64,000 bases of DNA from the NCBI RefSeq assembly GCF_024158035.1, contig NZ_JAMZEK010000001.1, positions 62,001-126,000 on the forward strand, written 5' to 3'. A program made the position numbers and the translations under genes. Origin of the DNA: Dyella lutea. Its GTDB lineage: Bacteria > Pseudomonadota > Gammaproteobacteria > Xanthomonadales > Rhodanobacteraceae. The notes below the pieces were generated by a model. That model ran no database searches. It saw nothing but the letters and a program-made list of their open reading frames with translations, and was not told where the DNA came from. The stretch's first letter is position 1. Each line of letters opens with the position of its first letter. Shown piece by piece: positions 37,476 to 45,616 of this stretch.

Positions 37476-37501
37476 GCCCTAACAATTCATTCAAGCCGAA
37501 G
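37476..37501 (+). repeat. truncated attC of cassette 2
   Basis: GCCCTAAC at 37476-37483 followed by AATTCATTCAAGCCGAAGC is the left half (R'' and L'') of a typical attC; the right half and its GTTRRRY core are missing because an IS3-family end begins at 37502. The site can no longer recombine. Confidence 0.75.
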
Positions 37502-38106
37502 CGATAGTTCCCACGGTTTAGTGGACACCCTGATCTAACTTTTCAGGAGTGCCCCATGCCCAAGCCAGGTCCCAAAACGACCACGCGTTACAGCGAGCAA
37601 TTCAAGGCCACCGCCGTGCGTCTCAGCCGGCTCCCCGGCGTCCAGGTGCAGGACGTCGCCGCTTCGCTTTACATCCATCCCTTCATGCTGTCTCGTTGGC
37701 GAAAACAGGCGCGCGAGGGCACGATCATGGTCAAGGGTGTGGACGTCGATCCGGCCGTTTCGGCCGAGCTGAAGGAGCTGCGTCGGGTGAAGAAGGCCTA
37801 CGAGCAGCTGAAGGTCGAGCATGACCTTTTAAAAAAAGCGATCGCGTTCACTTCCGAACGAAAAGCGAGCGCTTCGCCTTCATCCAGACCCAGCAAGAGC
37901 ACTACCCGGTGAGGCGGCTGTGTCGCCTGTTCGGGGTCAGCGCCAGTGGCTTCTACGCTTGGTGCGCCCGCCCGCTCAGTGAGCGCGCGCAGGAGGATGA
38001 GCGGCTGATCGCAAGGGTTCGCCAGGTGCACCGGGAGAGCCGGGAAACCTACGGCAGCCCGCGCGTGCACGCCGCGCTGCGTCGACAGGGCGAGCCGGTC
38101 GGGCGA
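37502..38106 (+). mobile_element. truncated IS3-family insertion sequence
   Basis: The left end (from CGATAGTTCCCACGGTTTAG) is followed by orfA, an A7 slippery site and the start of orfB, and stops abruptly at 38106 where a second copy of the same left end begins in direct orientation. About half of a usual 1.2-1.3 kb IS3 element is present. No right inverted repeat or target duplication remains. Confidence 0.85.
37556..37912 (+). CDS. IS3-family transposase OrfA
   Basis: The 118-residue product has the helix-turn-helix of IS3 OrfA ([16 protein letters not shown], then [21 protein letters not shown], residues ~8-52) and a leucine-zipper-like helix ([25 protein letters not shown]). CAGGAG precedes the ATG. 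A run of seven A at 37831-37837 inside LLKKAIAF is the expected -1 frameshift site for making OrfAB. OrfA alone cannot transpose the element, since the catalytic DDE part is missing downstream. Confidence 0.85.
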   Translation: MPKPGPKTTTRYSEQFKATAVRLSRLPGVQVQDVAASLYIHPFMLSRWRKQAREGTIMVKGVDVDPAVSAELKELRRVKKAYEQLKVEHDLLKKAIAFTSERKASASPSSRPSKSTTR

Positions 38107-38112
38107 CGATAG
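37840..38112 (+). pseudogene. IS3-family transposase OrfB, 5' fragment
   Basis: In the -1 frame relative to orfA the text reads [20 protein letters not shown], then [12 protein letters not shown] and [17 protein letters not shown], the standard N-terminal HTH_21 region of IS3 OrfB. It is cut at 38106 by the second IS end, before any of the DDE catalytic residues. A stop (TAG 38110-38112) lies in the joined sequence. Confidence 0.85.
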
Positions 38113-38255
38113 TTCCCACGGTTTAGTGGACACCCTGATCCAACTTTTCAGGAGTGCCCCATGCCCAGGCATGGTGCAGGAACCACCGCCCGCTACAGCG
38201 AGCGTTTCAAGGCTACGCCATCCACCCGAGCCAGTTCGCAGACGCAGGACGTCGG
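38107..38255 (+). mobile_element. left-end fragment of a second related IS3 element
   Basis: From 38107 the sequence repeats the first IS end: the 54 bp before the ATG match apart from one base, and the following codons (MPRHGAGTTARYSERFKAT) resemble the start of OrfA. Similarity fades between about 38215 and 38255, just before the EF-hand gene. The two left ends in direct order suggest one element inserted into, or recombined with, the other. Confidence 0.75.
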
Positions 38256-38324
38256 TCGACTACGCCGGCCGATGCTCGCTCACGAGTGGTGCGATACTCG
38301 CGGCGGCAACCCAAGGAGATCGCC

Positions 38325-38639
38325 ATGCGCCATGCACGTCTGATCCTGGCTTCCTGCTTCGCCCTTGCCGCCTTGCCAGCCGCTGCACAGCACGGCATGG
38401 GTGGCCTGGCCAACGACGCCGCCGTCGCGATCAAGAACATGAAGATCGCCGACCGCAACCATGACGGCCTGATCTCCCGCGAAGAGGCGCAGAAGGGGCC
38501 GGTGCCGTTCATCCGTGCCCACTTCGACCAGATCGATCGCGAGCATCGCGGCGCGGTCTCGGTCGACGACGTAAAGGCCTACGTGCGTTCGCTGCAACCG
38601 AAGCCGGCGACCGCGTCTTCCGCCAACAGCGGCAGCTGA
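38325..38639 (+). CDS. exported EF-hand calcium-binding protein
   Basis: The 104-residue product has a signal peptide (LILASCFALAALPAAAQ), a canonical EF-hand loop DRNHDGLISREEA near residues 44-56, and a second, degenerate loop (DREHRGAVSVDDV) in which a calcium-ligand position is Arg. It is probably a small periplasmic calcium binder. The ATG has AAGGAGAT eight bases upstream. It stands immediately right of the IS fragment, so its own promoter may have been replaced. Confidence 0.8.
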   Translation: MRHARLILASCFALAALPAAAQHGMGGLANDAAVAIKNMKIADRNHDGLISREEAQKGPVPFIRAHFDQIDREHRGAVSVDDVKAYVRSLQPKPATASSANSGS

Positions 38640-38724
38640 TCGCCGGGTTGCGCAAGAAGCGGATGGCGCTGGCGGCGGCGGGCTGGCGACACTGGGCTCC
38701 CCCCGATCCCCGGAGCCCGCCCGC

Positions 38725-39366
38725 ATGCTGACCCTGTTCGACTACCTGCCCTCGCAGAACGCCTGGAAAGTCCGCCAGCTGCTGCAGCACCTGCAGCACC
38801 CGTACCGCACGGTGGAAGTGAGCATCTTCGAGGGTGACGGCCAGCAGGCCGACTACCTGCGGATCAGCCCCACCGGCACCGTGCCGGCCATCCGATTGGA
38901 GGACGGCCGCGCGCTGGCCGAGTCCAACGCGATCCTGATGTACCTCGCCGAGGGCACGCCCTACCTGCCCGACGACGCTTTCGGCCGCGCCCGGGTGTGG
39001 CAGTGGCTGAGCTTCGAGCAGGAACGGGTGGAGTCGGTGATCGGCGCGCTGCGTCACTGGACCCTCACCGGCAAGCTCGCGCGGCGTGCACCGGCGATCG
39101 TCGAGGCCAAACGCGCGGCGGCGCGGCGGACGCTGGCGATCCTCGAACGCGAGCTGGCGGAGCGCTCGTTCCTCGCCGGCGAGCGCTACACCATCGCCGA
39201 CATCGCGGTGTTCGCCTACGGCAGCCGCGCCGACGAGGCGGGGTTCCTGCTCGACGGCTATCCGGCGATCCGCGGCTGGATCGGCCGCGTGCGGGCGCAG
39301 GCCGGGCATCTGGCGACGATGCATCCGTACGACGTGGATCCGCATTCGTCCGGCGAGCTGCCCTGA
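38725..39366 (+). CDS. glutathione S-transferase family protein
   Basis: The 213-residue product has the GST N-terminal domain (LTLFDYLPSQNAWKVRQLLQHL, then GTVPAIRLEDGRALAESNAILMYLAE with the cis-Pro and Glu-Ser turn) and an all-helical C-terminal domain with the N-capping box YTIADIAVFAY. The serine near residue 10 is the likely catalytic one. Unlike the GST at 31024 it lacks the SSWSLR motif, so the two are different subgroups. Single gene in a core stretch. Confidence 0.88.
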   Translation: MLTLFDYLPSQNAWKVRQLLQHLQHPYRTVEVSIFEGDGQQADYLRISPTGTVPAIRLEDGRALAESNAILMYLAEGTPYLPDDAFGRARVWQWLSFEQERVESVIGALRHWTLTGKLARRAPAIVEAKRAAARRTLAILERELAERSFLAGERYTIADIAVFAYGSRADEAGFLLDGYPAIRGWIGRVRAQAGHLATMHPYDVDPHSSGELP

Positions 39367-39446
39367 GCCACCGGGCCTTCGGGCACGGGTCGGCGCGGGG
39401 GGGCCAATGGCATACTCGGCGTTTTCCGTTTGCCGGAGTGGCCCCG

Positions 39447-41300
39447 ATGCGCCTGTTGTCCACGCTCGCCGCGAGCGCCCTGCTGCTGCCGTTGGCAGCC
39501 CATGCGACCGATCCGTACTCGTACGCGCAACCCGACCAGGTCAAGGTCACCCACCTCGACCTGGATCTGAAGCTGGACTTCCCGCACAAGGAGCTGCACG
39601 GCCGCGCCACGCTGAGCCTGCACTGGGTAAATCCCAAGGCGAGCTCGCTGGTGCTGGACACGCGCGACCTGAAGATCGCCACCATCGAGGGCATCGACGC
39701 CAAGGGCCACGCCCACGCACTGACCTACGCGCTGGCGCCGCGCGACAAGCAGCTCGGCAGCAAGCTCACCATCGCCGCGCCGAACCACCCGGCCAAGGTG
39801 CGCATCGTCTACGACACCTCGCCCGAAGCCACCGGCCTGCAGTGGCTGACCCCGGCGCAGACCGCCGACAGGAAACTGCCCTTCATGTTCTCGCAGAGCG
39901 AGTCGATCCACGCCCGCTCGTGGGTGCCGCTGCAGGATTCGCCGGCGATCCGCATCACCTATGACGCCCACGTCACCGCACCGAAGGGCGTGCGCGTGGT
40001 GATGAGCGCACTGAACGACCTGCACCACCCGCTCGACGGTGACTTCCGCTTCGACCAGCCGCACCCGATCCCCTCGTACCTGCTGGCGATCGCCGCCGGC
40101 GACATCGCGGCCGAGGCCACTGGCCCGCGCAGCGCGGTGTATGCCGAGCCGTCGATGGTGCACAAGGCGGCGCACGAGTTCGAAGACACCGAGAAGATGA
40201 TCGCCACCACCGAGAAACTCTACGGCCCGTACCGCTGGGGCCGCTACGACCTGATCGTGCTGCCGCCGTCGTTCCCGTTCGGCGGCATGGAAAACCCGAA
40301 CATGACTTTCGCCACGCCGACGATTGTCGTGGGCGACAAGAGCCTGGCCTCGGTGATCTCGCACGAGCTGGCGCACTCGTGGTCGGGCAACCTGGTGACC
40401 AACGCCACCTGGCGCGACGGCTGGCTCAACGAGGGCTTCACCACCTACGTGCAGGGCCGCATCACCGAGGCGGTGTACGGCAAGACGCTGGCCGACGAGG
40501 AGGCCCTGCTGTCCGCGCGCGCGCTGGAGAAGAGCATCGGCACGATGCCGGCGAACAGCCAGAAGCTGGCGCCCGTGCCGGGCGACGTGGATGCCGACGA
40601 CGCGCTGTCCGACGTCGCCTACGACAAGGGCTCATGGTTCCTGCGCACGCTGGAGCAGCGCTACGGCCGCGCCGCGTTTGACCCGTACCTGAAGAGCTAC
40701 TTCGACCACTTCGCGTTCCAGAGCATCACCACCGAGCAGATGCTGGCCTTCCTCAAGGCCAACCTGATCGACAAGTACCCCGGCAAGATGAGCATGGCCG
40801 AGGTGAACGAGTGGGTCTACGGCACCGGCATTCCCAAGGACGCCCCGCTGCCGACCTCGGCGCGCTTCGACATGATCGACGCGAAAGTGAAGGCTTTCAC
40901 CGCCGGCACGCTGGCCGCCGACAAGCTCGACGCGAAGGACTGGAACACGCAGGAGTGGATGTACTTCCTCGACCGCCTGCCCGACGTGCCCAAGCTCGGG
41001 CAGATGCAGGCGCTGGACGCCGCCTGGCACCTCACCGGCACGCCCAATGCAGAGATCGGCATGCGCTGGTACATCCACGCCATCGCCGCCGGCGACAAGG
41101 CGGTATGGCCGGCCGCGCGCGAGCACATGACGCGGATCGGCCGCATCTACCTGACCACGCCGGTGTACCGTGCCTTCGCCGCCACGCCCGACGGCCTGGC
41201 CTACGCCGAGGCCGCCTACGCGAAGGCGAAGGACGGCTACCACCCGCTGACCCAGCAGGCGATCGAGGGCATCTTCGCCAAGGCGGGGAAGGCCAAGTGA
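39447..41300 (+). CDS. exported M1-family metalloaminopeptidase (LTA4H-like)
   Basis: The 617-residue zinc peptidase has a short signal peptide (LLSTLAASALLLPLAAHA), an N-terminal beta domain, the substrate motif GGMENPNMTF near residue 275, the zinc site HELAHSWSGNLVTNATWRDGWLNEG (HExxH and distant Glu) near residue 308, and a C-terminal helical domain like that of leukotriene A4 hydrolase. It should remove N-terminal residues from peptides in the periplasm. Typical of Xanthomonadales, which carry several such secreted aminopeptidases. Confidence 0.92.
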   Translation: MRLLSTLAASALLLPLAAHATDPYSYAQPDQVKVTHLDLDLKLDFPHKELHGRATLSLHWVNPKASSLVLDTRDLKIATIEGIDAKGHAHALTYALAPRDKQLGSKLTIAAPNHPAKVRIVYDTSPEATGLQWLTPAQTADRKLPFMFSQSESIHARSWVPLQDSPAIRITYDAHVTAPKGVRVVMSALNDLHHPLDGDFRFDQPHPIPSYLLAIAAGDIAAEATGPRSAVYAEPSMVHKAAHEFEDTEKMIATTEKLYGPYRWGRYDLIVLPPSFPFGGMENPNMTFATPTIVVGDKSLASVISHELAHSWSGNLVTNATWRDGWLNEGFTTYVQGRITEAVYGKTLADEEALLSARALEKSIGTMPANSQKLAPVPGDVDADDALSDVAYDKGSWFLRTLEQRYGRAAFDPYLKSYFDHFAFQSITTEQMLAFLKANLIDKYPGKMSMAEVNEWVYGTGIPKDAPLPTSARFDMIDAKVKAFTAGTLAADKLDAKDWNTQEWMYFLDRLPDVPKLGQMQALDAAWHLTGTPNAEIGMRWYIHAIAAGDKAVWPAAREHMTRIGRIYLTTPVYRAFAATPDGLAYAEAAYAKAKDGYHPLTQQAIEGIFAKAGKAK

Positions 41301-41396
41301 TCGACCGGGGCGGAGCGTCAGCGCCCCGCCCCCGTCGAACCGGCGCCCACCGCAAGCTGTCACACCCCGGTTGTTTCCGATCGTCAGGCTTCTTCC

Positions 41397-42419
41397 ATGG
41401 CTAAGCAGACCCCTCCCTCCCGCTCCGTCGCACCGGCCCCGGCCGCCCCCGGCGGCCGTCCGCTGTGGCAGCGCCTGCTGATCCGGCGGGTGAAATTCCT
41501 CGCTGCCGTGGTGGCGATGATCGGCCTCGGCCTCGGCGCGTGCTACCTGTTCGCGCCACAGTGGCTGATGCGCGCGGATGCGACGCGCCAGGCGATGGCC
41601 GCGCACCTGGACGAGAAATCCGTACAGGCGGGCGGCGCCCACTGGTCCTACTACGAAGGGGGGGAAGGCCCGACCCTGGTGCTGCTGCACGGCTACGACT
41701 CGAACAAGGCGGTGTGGCTGAAAGTGGCGGCGCAGCTCAGCCCGCACTTCCATCTGGTGATCCCGGACCTGCCCGGCTGGGGCGACTCGTCGCGCGACCC
41801 GGCCGCCGACTACGACATCGACACCCAGGCCGCCCGACTGGACGGCTTCATGCAGGCGCTGGGCCTGCACAACGTGACCCTGGTCGGCCACTCGATGGGT
41901 GGCGCCATCGCCGGCGTCTATGCCGCCGAACATCCGGAGCGGATCAACCGGCTGGTGCTGGTCGACTCCTTCGGCCTCAAGCAGAAGGAGAACGCCTTCG
42001 CCCGCGAGGCGCTGGCTGGCACCAACCCGTTCGACTACGACGATCGCGCCGGTTTCCAGCGCGCGTTCGCACTGGCATTCGAAAAGGTACCGGACCTGCC
42101 CGGGCGGTTCATCGACGTGTTCATCGCACGCAACAAGCGCGATCGCGCGTTCCTCGACAAGGTGTTCAACGAGCTGCGCCAGCCCTCGCAGTACCTCTCC
42201 GTGCAGCGGCGGCTGGACCAGCTGACCATGCCGGTGATGGGCCTGTGGTGCGCCGGCGACAAGATCAGCGACATCTCGGCGATGGACAGCCTGCGCGACG
42301 GTCTCGTGCACGCCTCGGCGATCAGCAGCACCACGCTGGTCGGCTGCAATCACATGCCGATGCTGGAGAAGCCCACGCAGACCGCGCAGGTGCTGACGGC
42401 GTTCGAACTGTCGCACTGA
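41397..42419 (+). CDS. alpha/beta hydrolase (lipase-like), membrane-anchored
   Basis: The 340-residue product has one N-terminal transmembrane helix (FLAAVVAMIGLGLGACYLFA) and a hydrolase domain with oxyanion LLHGYDSNKAVW, nucleophile elbow LVGHSMGGAIAG near residue 163, the Asp in GLWCAGDKISD, and a histidine in GCNHMPMLEKP. It resembles esterase/lipase proteins of proteobacteria; the natural ester is unknown. The active site faces the periplasm if the helix is N-in. It precedes a small membrane protein by 71 bp. Confidence 0.86.
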   Translation: MAKQTPPSRSVAPAPAAPGGRPLWQRLLIRRVKFLAAVVAMIGLGLGACYLFAPQWLMRADATRQAMAAHLDEKSVQAGGAHWSYYEGGEGPTLVLLHGYDSNKAVWLKVAAQLSPHFHLVIPDLPGWGDSSRDPAADYDIDTQAARLDGFMQALGLHNVTLVGHSMGGAIAGVYAAEHPERINRLVLVDSFGLKQKENAFAREALAGTNPFDYDDRAGFQRAFALAFEKVPDLPGRFIDVFIARNKRDRAFLDKVFNELRQPSQYLSVQRRLDQLTMPVMGLWCAGDKISDISAMDSLRDGLVHASAISSTTLVGCNHMPMLEKPTQTAQVLTAFELSH

Positions 42420-42490
42420 GGCCTCTTTACCTCGCAAGATTTCACGGCGACACTCCCCGGCTCCATTGACGGAGCAGACAGGGGAAGGGG

Positions 42491-42823
42491 ATGGCGTTTC
42501 TGAAAGTGGTATTCCTGCTGGCAGCGCTGGTGGCGCTGCTGATCGCACCGGTGATGTACACCGCACGCGCACTCGGGGCGCAACGCACCACGATCGGGCC
42601 GGTACTCGGTTCGCTGGTGCTGCAGGTGATCCTGTCGCGGATGCTCAACGCGCTGCACTTCGGCGGCATGTTCGTGCACTTCATCCTGGCGCTCGCCGGC
42701 GGCGCGCTGATCTACCAGTGGGTGCTGGAGACGACGTTCCTGAAGGGCGTGGCGATCAGCCTGATCAGCAGCGTGATCATGCTGGTCGGAGCCCTGGTCA
42801 TCCTGAAGATGGCGATCGGGTGA
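42491..42823 (+). CDS. small hypothetical membrane protein
   Basis: The 110-residue product has four likely transmembrane segments (VVFLLAALVALLIAPVMY, VLGSLVLQVILSRML, MFVHFILALAGGALIYQWVL, ISLISSVIMLVGALVILKM). GGGGAAGGGG precedes the ATG. No family was recognised. Confidence 0.65.
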   Translation: MAFLKVVFLLAALVALLIAPVMYTARALGAQRTTIGPVLGSLVLQVILSRMLNALHFGGMFVHFILALAGGALIYQWVLETTFLKGVAISLISSVIMLVGALVILKMAIG

Positions 42824-42871
42824 GGCGGGAACCGCACCCGCGTCCCGTCGGGAGGCGCGGGTGCGGTGTCC

Positions 42872-43450
42872 TCAGAGCAGGCCCGGCACCAGCGCCTTCG
42901 TCCGCCGCATGTAGGCCTGGTAGCGTTCGCCGAACTGCTCGCGCATCCAGCGCTCCTCCAGCCGCAGCTTGAACCAGAACGAGACGCCCACGATGGCCGT
43001 GCCGAGCAGGCCGCGCCATTCGCCCTGCGCCAGCGCGGTGCCGAAGAAGGCCAGCAGCAGGCCGGTATAGATCGGATGGCGCACCCAGCGGTACGGACCG
43101 CGCTCCACGAGTTCGTGATCCTGCTTGACCTGCACCACGGCGCTCCAGTTGCGGCCGAGGATGGTCCGCGCCCAGATCGCGAACAGCACGCCGGCCCAGA
43201 CCAGCAGCGCGCCGAGGATCGACAGCGCCGCCTCGGGCGGCACGAAGCGCAGGCGCAACAGCGAGTCTTCGCCGCCGCGCCAGGGCAACACCAGCGCCGT
43301 GCCGACCATCAACGGCAGCCAGTGCTTGAGCAGGCGAAGCACGAACGGCTCGCTGCGAACGGCGGCCTTCGCGTCCCGGGCGCGGATCGCCCAGTACAGC
43401 AGGAACACCAGCCAGCCGGCCTTGATGATGTCGCCGAGGGGGAGCTGCAT
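42872..43450 (-). CDS. isoprenylcysteine carboxyl methyltransferase-like protein
   Basis: The 192-residue polytopic protein has the ICMT/phospholipid-methyltransferase pattern: WARTILGRNWSAVVQVKQDHELVERGPYRWVRHPIYTGLLL near residues 93-133, and a C-terminal RLEERWMREQFGERYQAYMRRTK. Such bacterial proteins methylate unknown membrane substrates with SAM. ATG 43450 starts the first helix; the longer frame to 43531 adds an unlikely segment. Confidence 0.82.
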   Translation of the reverse strand: MQLPLGDIIKAGWLVFLLYWAIRARDAKAAVRSEPFVLRLLKHWLPLMVGTALVLPWRGGEDSLLRLRFVPPEAALSILGALLVWAGVLFAIWARTILGRNWSAVVQVKQDHELVERGPYRWVRHPIYTGLLLAFFGTALAQGEWRGLLGTAIVGVSFWFKLRLEERWMREQFGERYQAYMRRTKALVPGLL

Positions 43451-43558
43451 CGTCGTTGCCTGGAACCATCCGGGAGGGATGATCAGCTTGGCCGCCGCCG
43501 ACCGGAGCGGCAAGTTACACCCGTCATCCAACGGCGCGGCCCGCGCGCCGAAGCCGGG

Positions 43559-44329
43559 TCAGTCCGCCACGTCGGCCACCAGCCGGTCCAGCTCGGCCTT
43601 CAGCACTGCACCGTTCTGGCGCAGCCAGTCGCGCTGCTCCTGCCAGTTCGGGTACAGCGTCTCGACCTGCGCCCAGAAGCGCGGGGAGTGGTTGCGCACC
43701 TTCAGGTGACACAGCTCATGGGCCAGCACGTAGCGCAGCGCAGCCGGCGGGGCCAGCGCCAGCGCAAGGTCGAGGTTGATGCGGTCGCGGGTGTCCAGGC
43801 TGCCCCACAGGCTCTTCAGCGGACGCACCTTCAGTGCCGTGGGCGCCAGCCCCAGCTGGGGCACGTACTGCGCCAGCCAGCGCGACACGTCACGGCGGAT
43901 CAGCGATTCCAGATGCGAGGCGAGCAGCCCCCGCGCCACCGGCAGCGCGCGGGTGTGCGGCCGCGGCAGGATCAGCGTGAGCACGCCCTCGCCGCTGGCG
44001 ATGCGCGGGTACGGGCCCTCGTCCCAGTCCAGCCAGACGCGCTCGCCGCGCAACGGGATCTCCACCGGCTGGCCGACCCGCAGCGGCGGCAGCGGCTTCA
44101 CCAGCAGGTTCAGCTCGTCGAGCTTCTGCTCCAGCCAGTCGGCGTGGCTGCGCAGGAACGCGCTGACCTGGGCCGGATGGGTGCCGCGCGGATAGCTGAC
44201 CCGGGCACCCTTGGGCGTGACCGTAAGGCGCAGGCGACGCGCGCGCGGGTGGACGGCCTTGAGCACGCGGATCGTGCTGCCGCCCGTGGTCGCCAGTTCC
44301 AGCCAGTCGCCTTCCAGTTGCTGCGCCAT
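43559..44329 (-). CDS. YgjP-like/SprT-like zinc metallopeptidase (DUF45)
   Basis: The 256-residue product has the family's C-terminal catalytic site: LRYVLAHELCHLKVRNHSPRFWAQVE (HExxH with a third His in NHS) near residue 205, and the SLWGSLDTRDRINLDLALALAP block before it. The N-terminal half is a beta-rich domain. Predicted cytosolic protease; E. coli YgjP is related. It is co-directional with the ICMT-like gene across a 108-bp gap. Confidence 0.88.
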   Translation of the reverse strand: MAQQLEGDWLELATTGGSTIRVLKAVHPRARRLRLTVTPKGARVSYPRGTHPAQVSAFLRSHADWLEQKLDELNLLVKPLPPLRVGQPVEIPLRGERVWLDWDEGPYPRIASGEGVLTLILPRPHTRALPVARGLLASHLESLIRRDVSRWLAQYVPQLGLAPTALKVRPLKSLWGSLDTRDRINLDLALALAPPAALRYVLAHELCHLKVRNHSPRFWAQVETLYPNWQEQRDWLRQNGAVLKAELDRLVADVAD

Positions 44330-44466
44330 GCGGTGTTGCCTGCCGGTGGGGCCCGGGCCGCGTCGGACCCGGGAGAAAGATTCTGGCAGGGATTGGCGAC
44401 GGGGAGGTGATGATTCAAGCGGTGGCGTGCCGGACCGCGAAAATCATCACCATACGGCCGCGTACG

Positions 44467-45384
44467 TCAGGCGTCGGCCGGCCGCGGCAGGCCGAACCAC
44501 TCCTCCAGCTTGGCCAGCAGCCGCTCGATCTCCAGGGTCAGCAGGGCGAAGCTCGCGTCGGCCTCGGCGGCGGCGTCCTGGTGGCTATCGCCCATTTCGT
44601 CGAGCACGACATCGAGGAACTTCAGCTTGCGCACCACCAGGTCCTCGCCGAGCACGAAGCTCATGCGGTCGTCGAACACCAGGCCGAGCTGGAACACTTG
44701 CTTGCCGTTGCGCAGGTGCTCCTTGATCTCCTCGCTGTCCAGGTCCTGGCGGCGGCACTTGGCGATCGCGCCGGTGGCGCTGCCCGGATCGCGCAGTTCG
44801 ACCTCGTCGCCCAGCGCCAGCCCGGCCGGCAGGGTGCCGTTGGCCAGCCAGTCGGTCATCAGCACGCGTGGGCCTTCCTCCGGCGCCAGCGGCACCGCCG
44901 GGAAGCTGCCCAGCGCTTCGCGCACCTGGCTCAGCGCGTTCTCGGCCGACTTGCGGCTGGCGGTGTCGATCACCAGCCAGCCGTGCTTCTTGTCGACATA
45001 GGCCGAGAGCCGCGAGCTGCGCACGAAGGCGCGCGGCAGCAGTTCGTTGAGCAGGTCCTCCTTGATCCGCTTGCGCTCGCGACCGCCGACCTTGCGGCCT
45101 TCCTCCTCGGCGATCTTCTGCACCTTGCGCTGCAGCTCGTCGTTGATCACCGCCGCCGGCAGCAGCTTGTCCTCGCCGCCCACGGTGAGCCAGGTGCAGG
45201 CGTTCACCGCATGGGTGAGCGCCGCCTCCTCGCCACGGCCCACCGGCGGCACGAAACCGCGGGTGGACATCTCCATCGGCCCGCACGGGCGCAGGCGGTG
45301 CTCGGCCAGCACCTCGTCCAGGCGGCTCAGGTCGTCGGCGACGGCGGGGGAAAAGCGGAACAGAGTGAGATTGCGGAAGAACAT
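44467..45384 (-). CDS. rdgC: recombination-associated protein RdgC
   Basis: The 305-residue product is a DNA-binding ring protein that limits RecA-dependent recombination. Family blocks are present: MFFRNLTLFRF start, GFVPPVGRGEEAALTHAV near residue 43, and KLLPAAVINDELQRKVQKIAEEEGRKVGGRERKRIK. The frame is open upstream to 45657, but the conserved N terminus fixes the start at 45384. It sits alone between two gaps, the right one filled by the type-A repeat. Confidence 0.95.
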   Translation of the reverse strand: MFFRNLTLFRFSPAVADDLSRLDEVLAEHRLRPCGPMEMSTRGFVPPVGRGEEAALTHAVNACTWLTVGGEDKLLPAAVINDELQRKVQKIAEEEGRKVGGRERKRIKEDLLNELLPRAFVRSSRLSAYVDKKHGWLVIDTASRKSAENALSQVREALGSFPAVPLAPEEGPRVLMTDWLANGTLPAGLALGDEVELRDPGSATGAIAKCRRQDLDSEEIKEHLRNGKQVFQLGLVFDDRMSFVLGEDLVVRKLKFLDVVLDEMGDSHQDAAAEADASFALLTLEIERLLAKLEEWFGLPRPADA

Positions 45385-45485
45385 GGAGTGTCCGTGTTGG
45401 GGCGGCAGGGAGAGACGCCCTGACCGCTGAATGAAAGGGTGTGGCTTGGCGCTGTGGAGCGCCCGAAGAGGCTCCGCCCCCCTCA

Positions 45486-45570
45486 CCGTCATCCCGGCGA
45501 AAGCCGGGATCCAGTGCCTCTGCTGTGCCGCCCGAAAGTCGCTGGATCCCGGCTTTCGCCGGGATGACGG
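45486..45570. repeat. dispersed inverted-repeat element, type A (copy 2)
   Basis: A perfect 29-bp inverted repeat: left arm 45486-45514 begins CCGTCATCCCGGCGAAAGCC, right arm 45542-45570 is its exact complement, with a 27-base centre. Each arm also forms its own hairpin (ATCCCGGC gaaa GCCGGGAT). It has the same left arm as copy 1 at 14281. It lies between rdgC and an aminotransferase gene in a 230-bp gap where no other feature was seen. Confidence 0.9.
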
Positions 45571-45616
45571 CCATGGAGAGTAAGGCGTCTCCGAGTCACC
45601 GTCTGCGACAACGCCC

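Larger units (their letters stand above)
36719..37501 (+). mobile_element. relic integron cassette array (two cassettes)
   Basis: Two tandem units each begin with TTAGG-, carry one gene starting within 11 bases of the boundary, and end in an attC. Cassette 1 is 36719-37200; cassette 2 starts at 37201 and loses its 3' end to an IS at 37502. Together with the intI stub they make an inactive chromosomal integron of the kind known from Xanthomonadaceae. The region is visibly less GC-rich than the flanks, in keeping with cassette origin by transfer. Confidence 0.78.
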
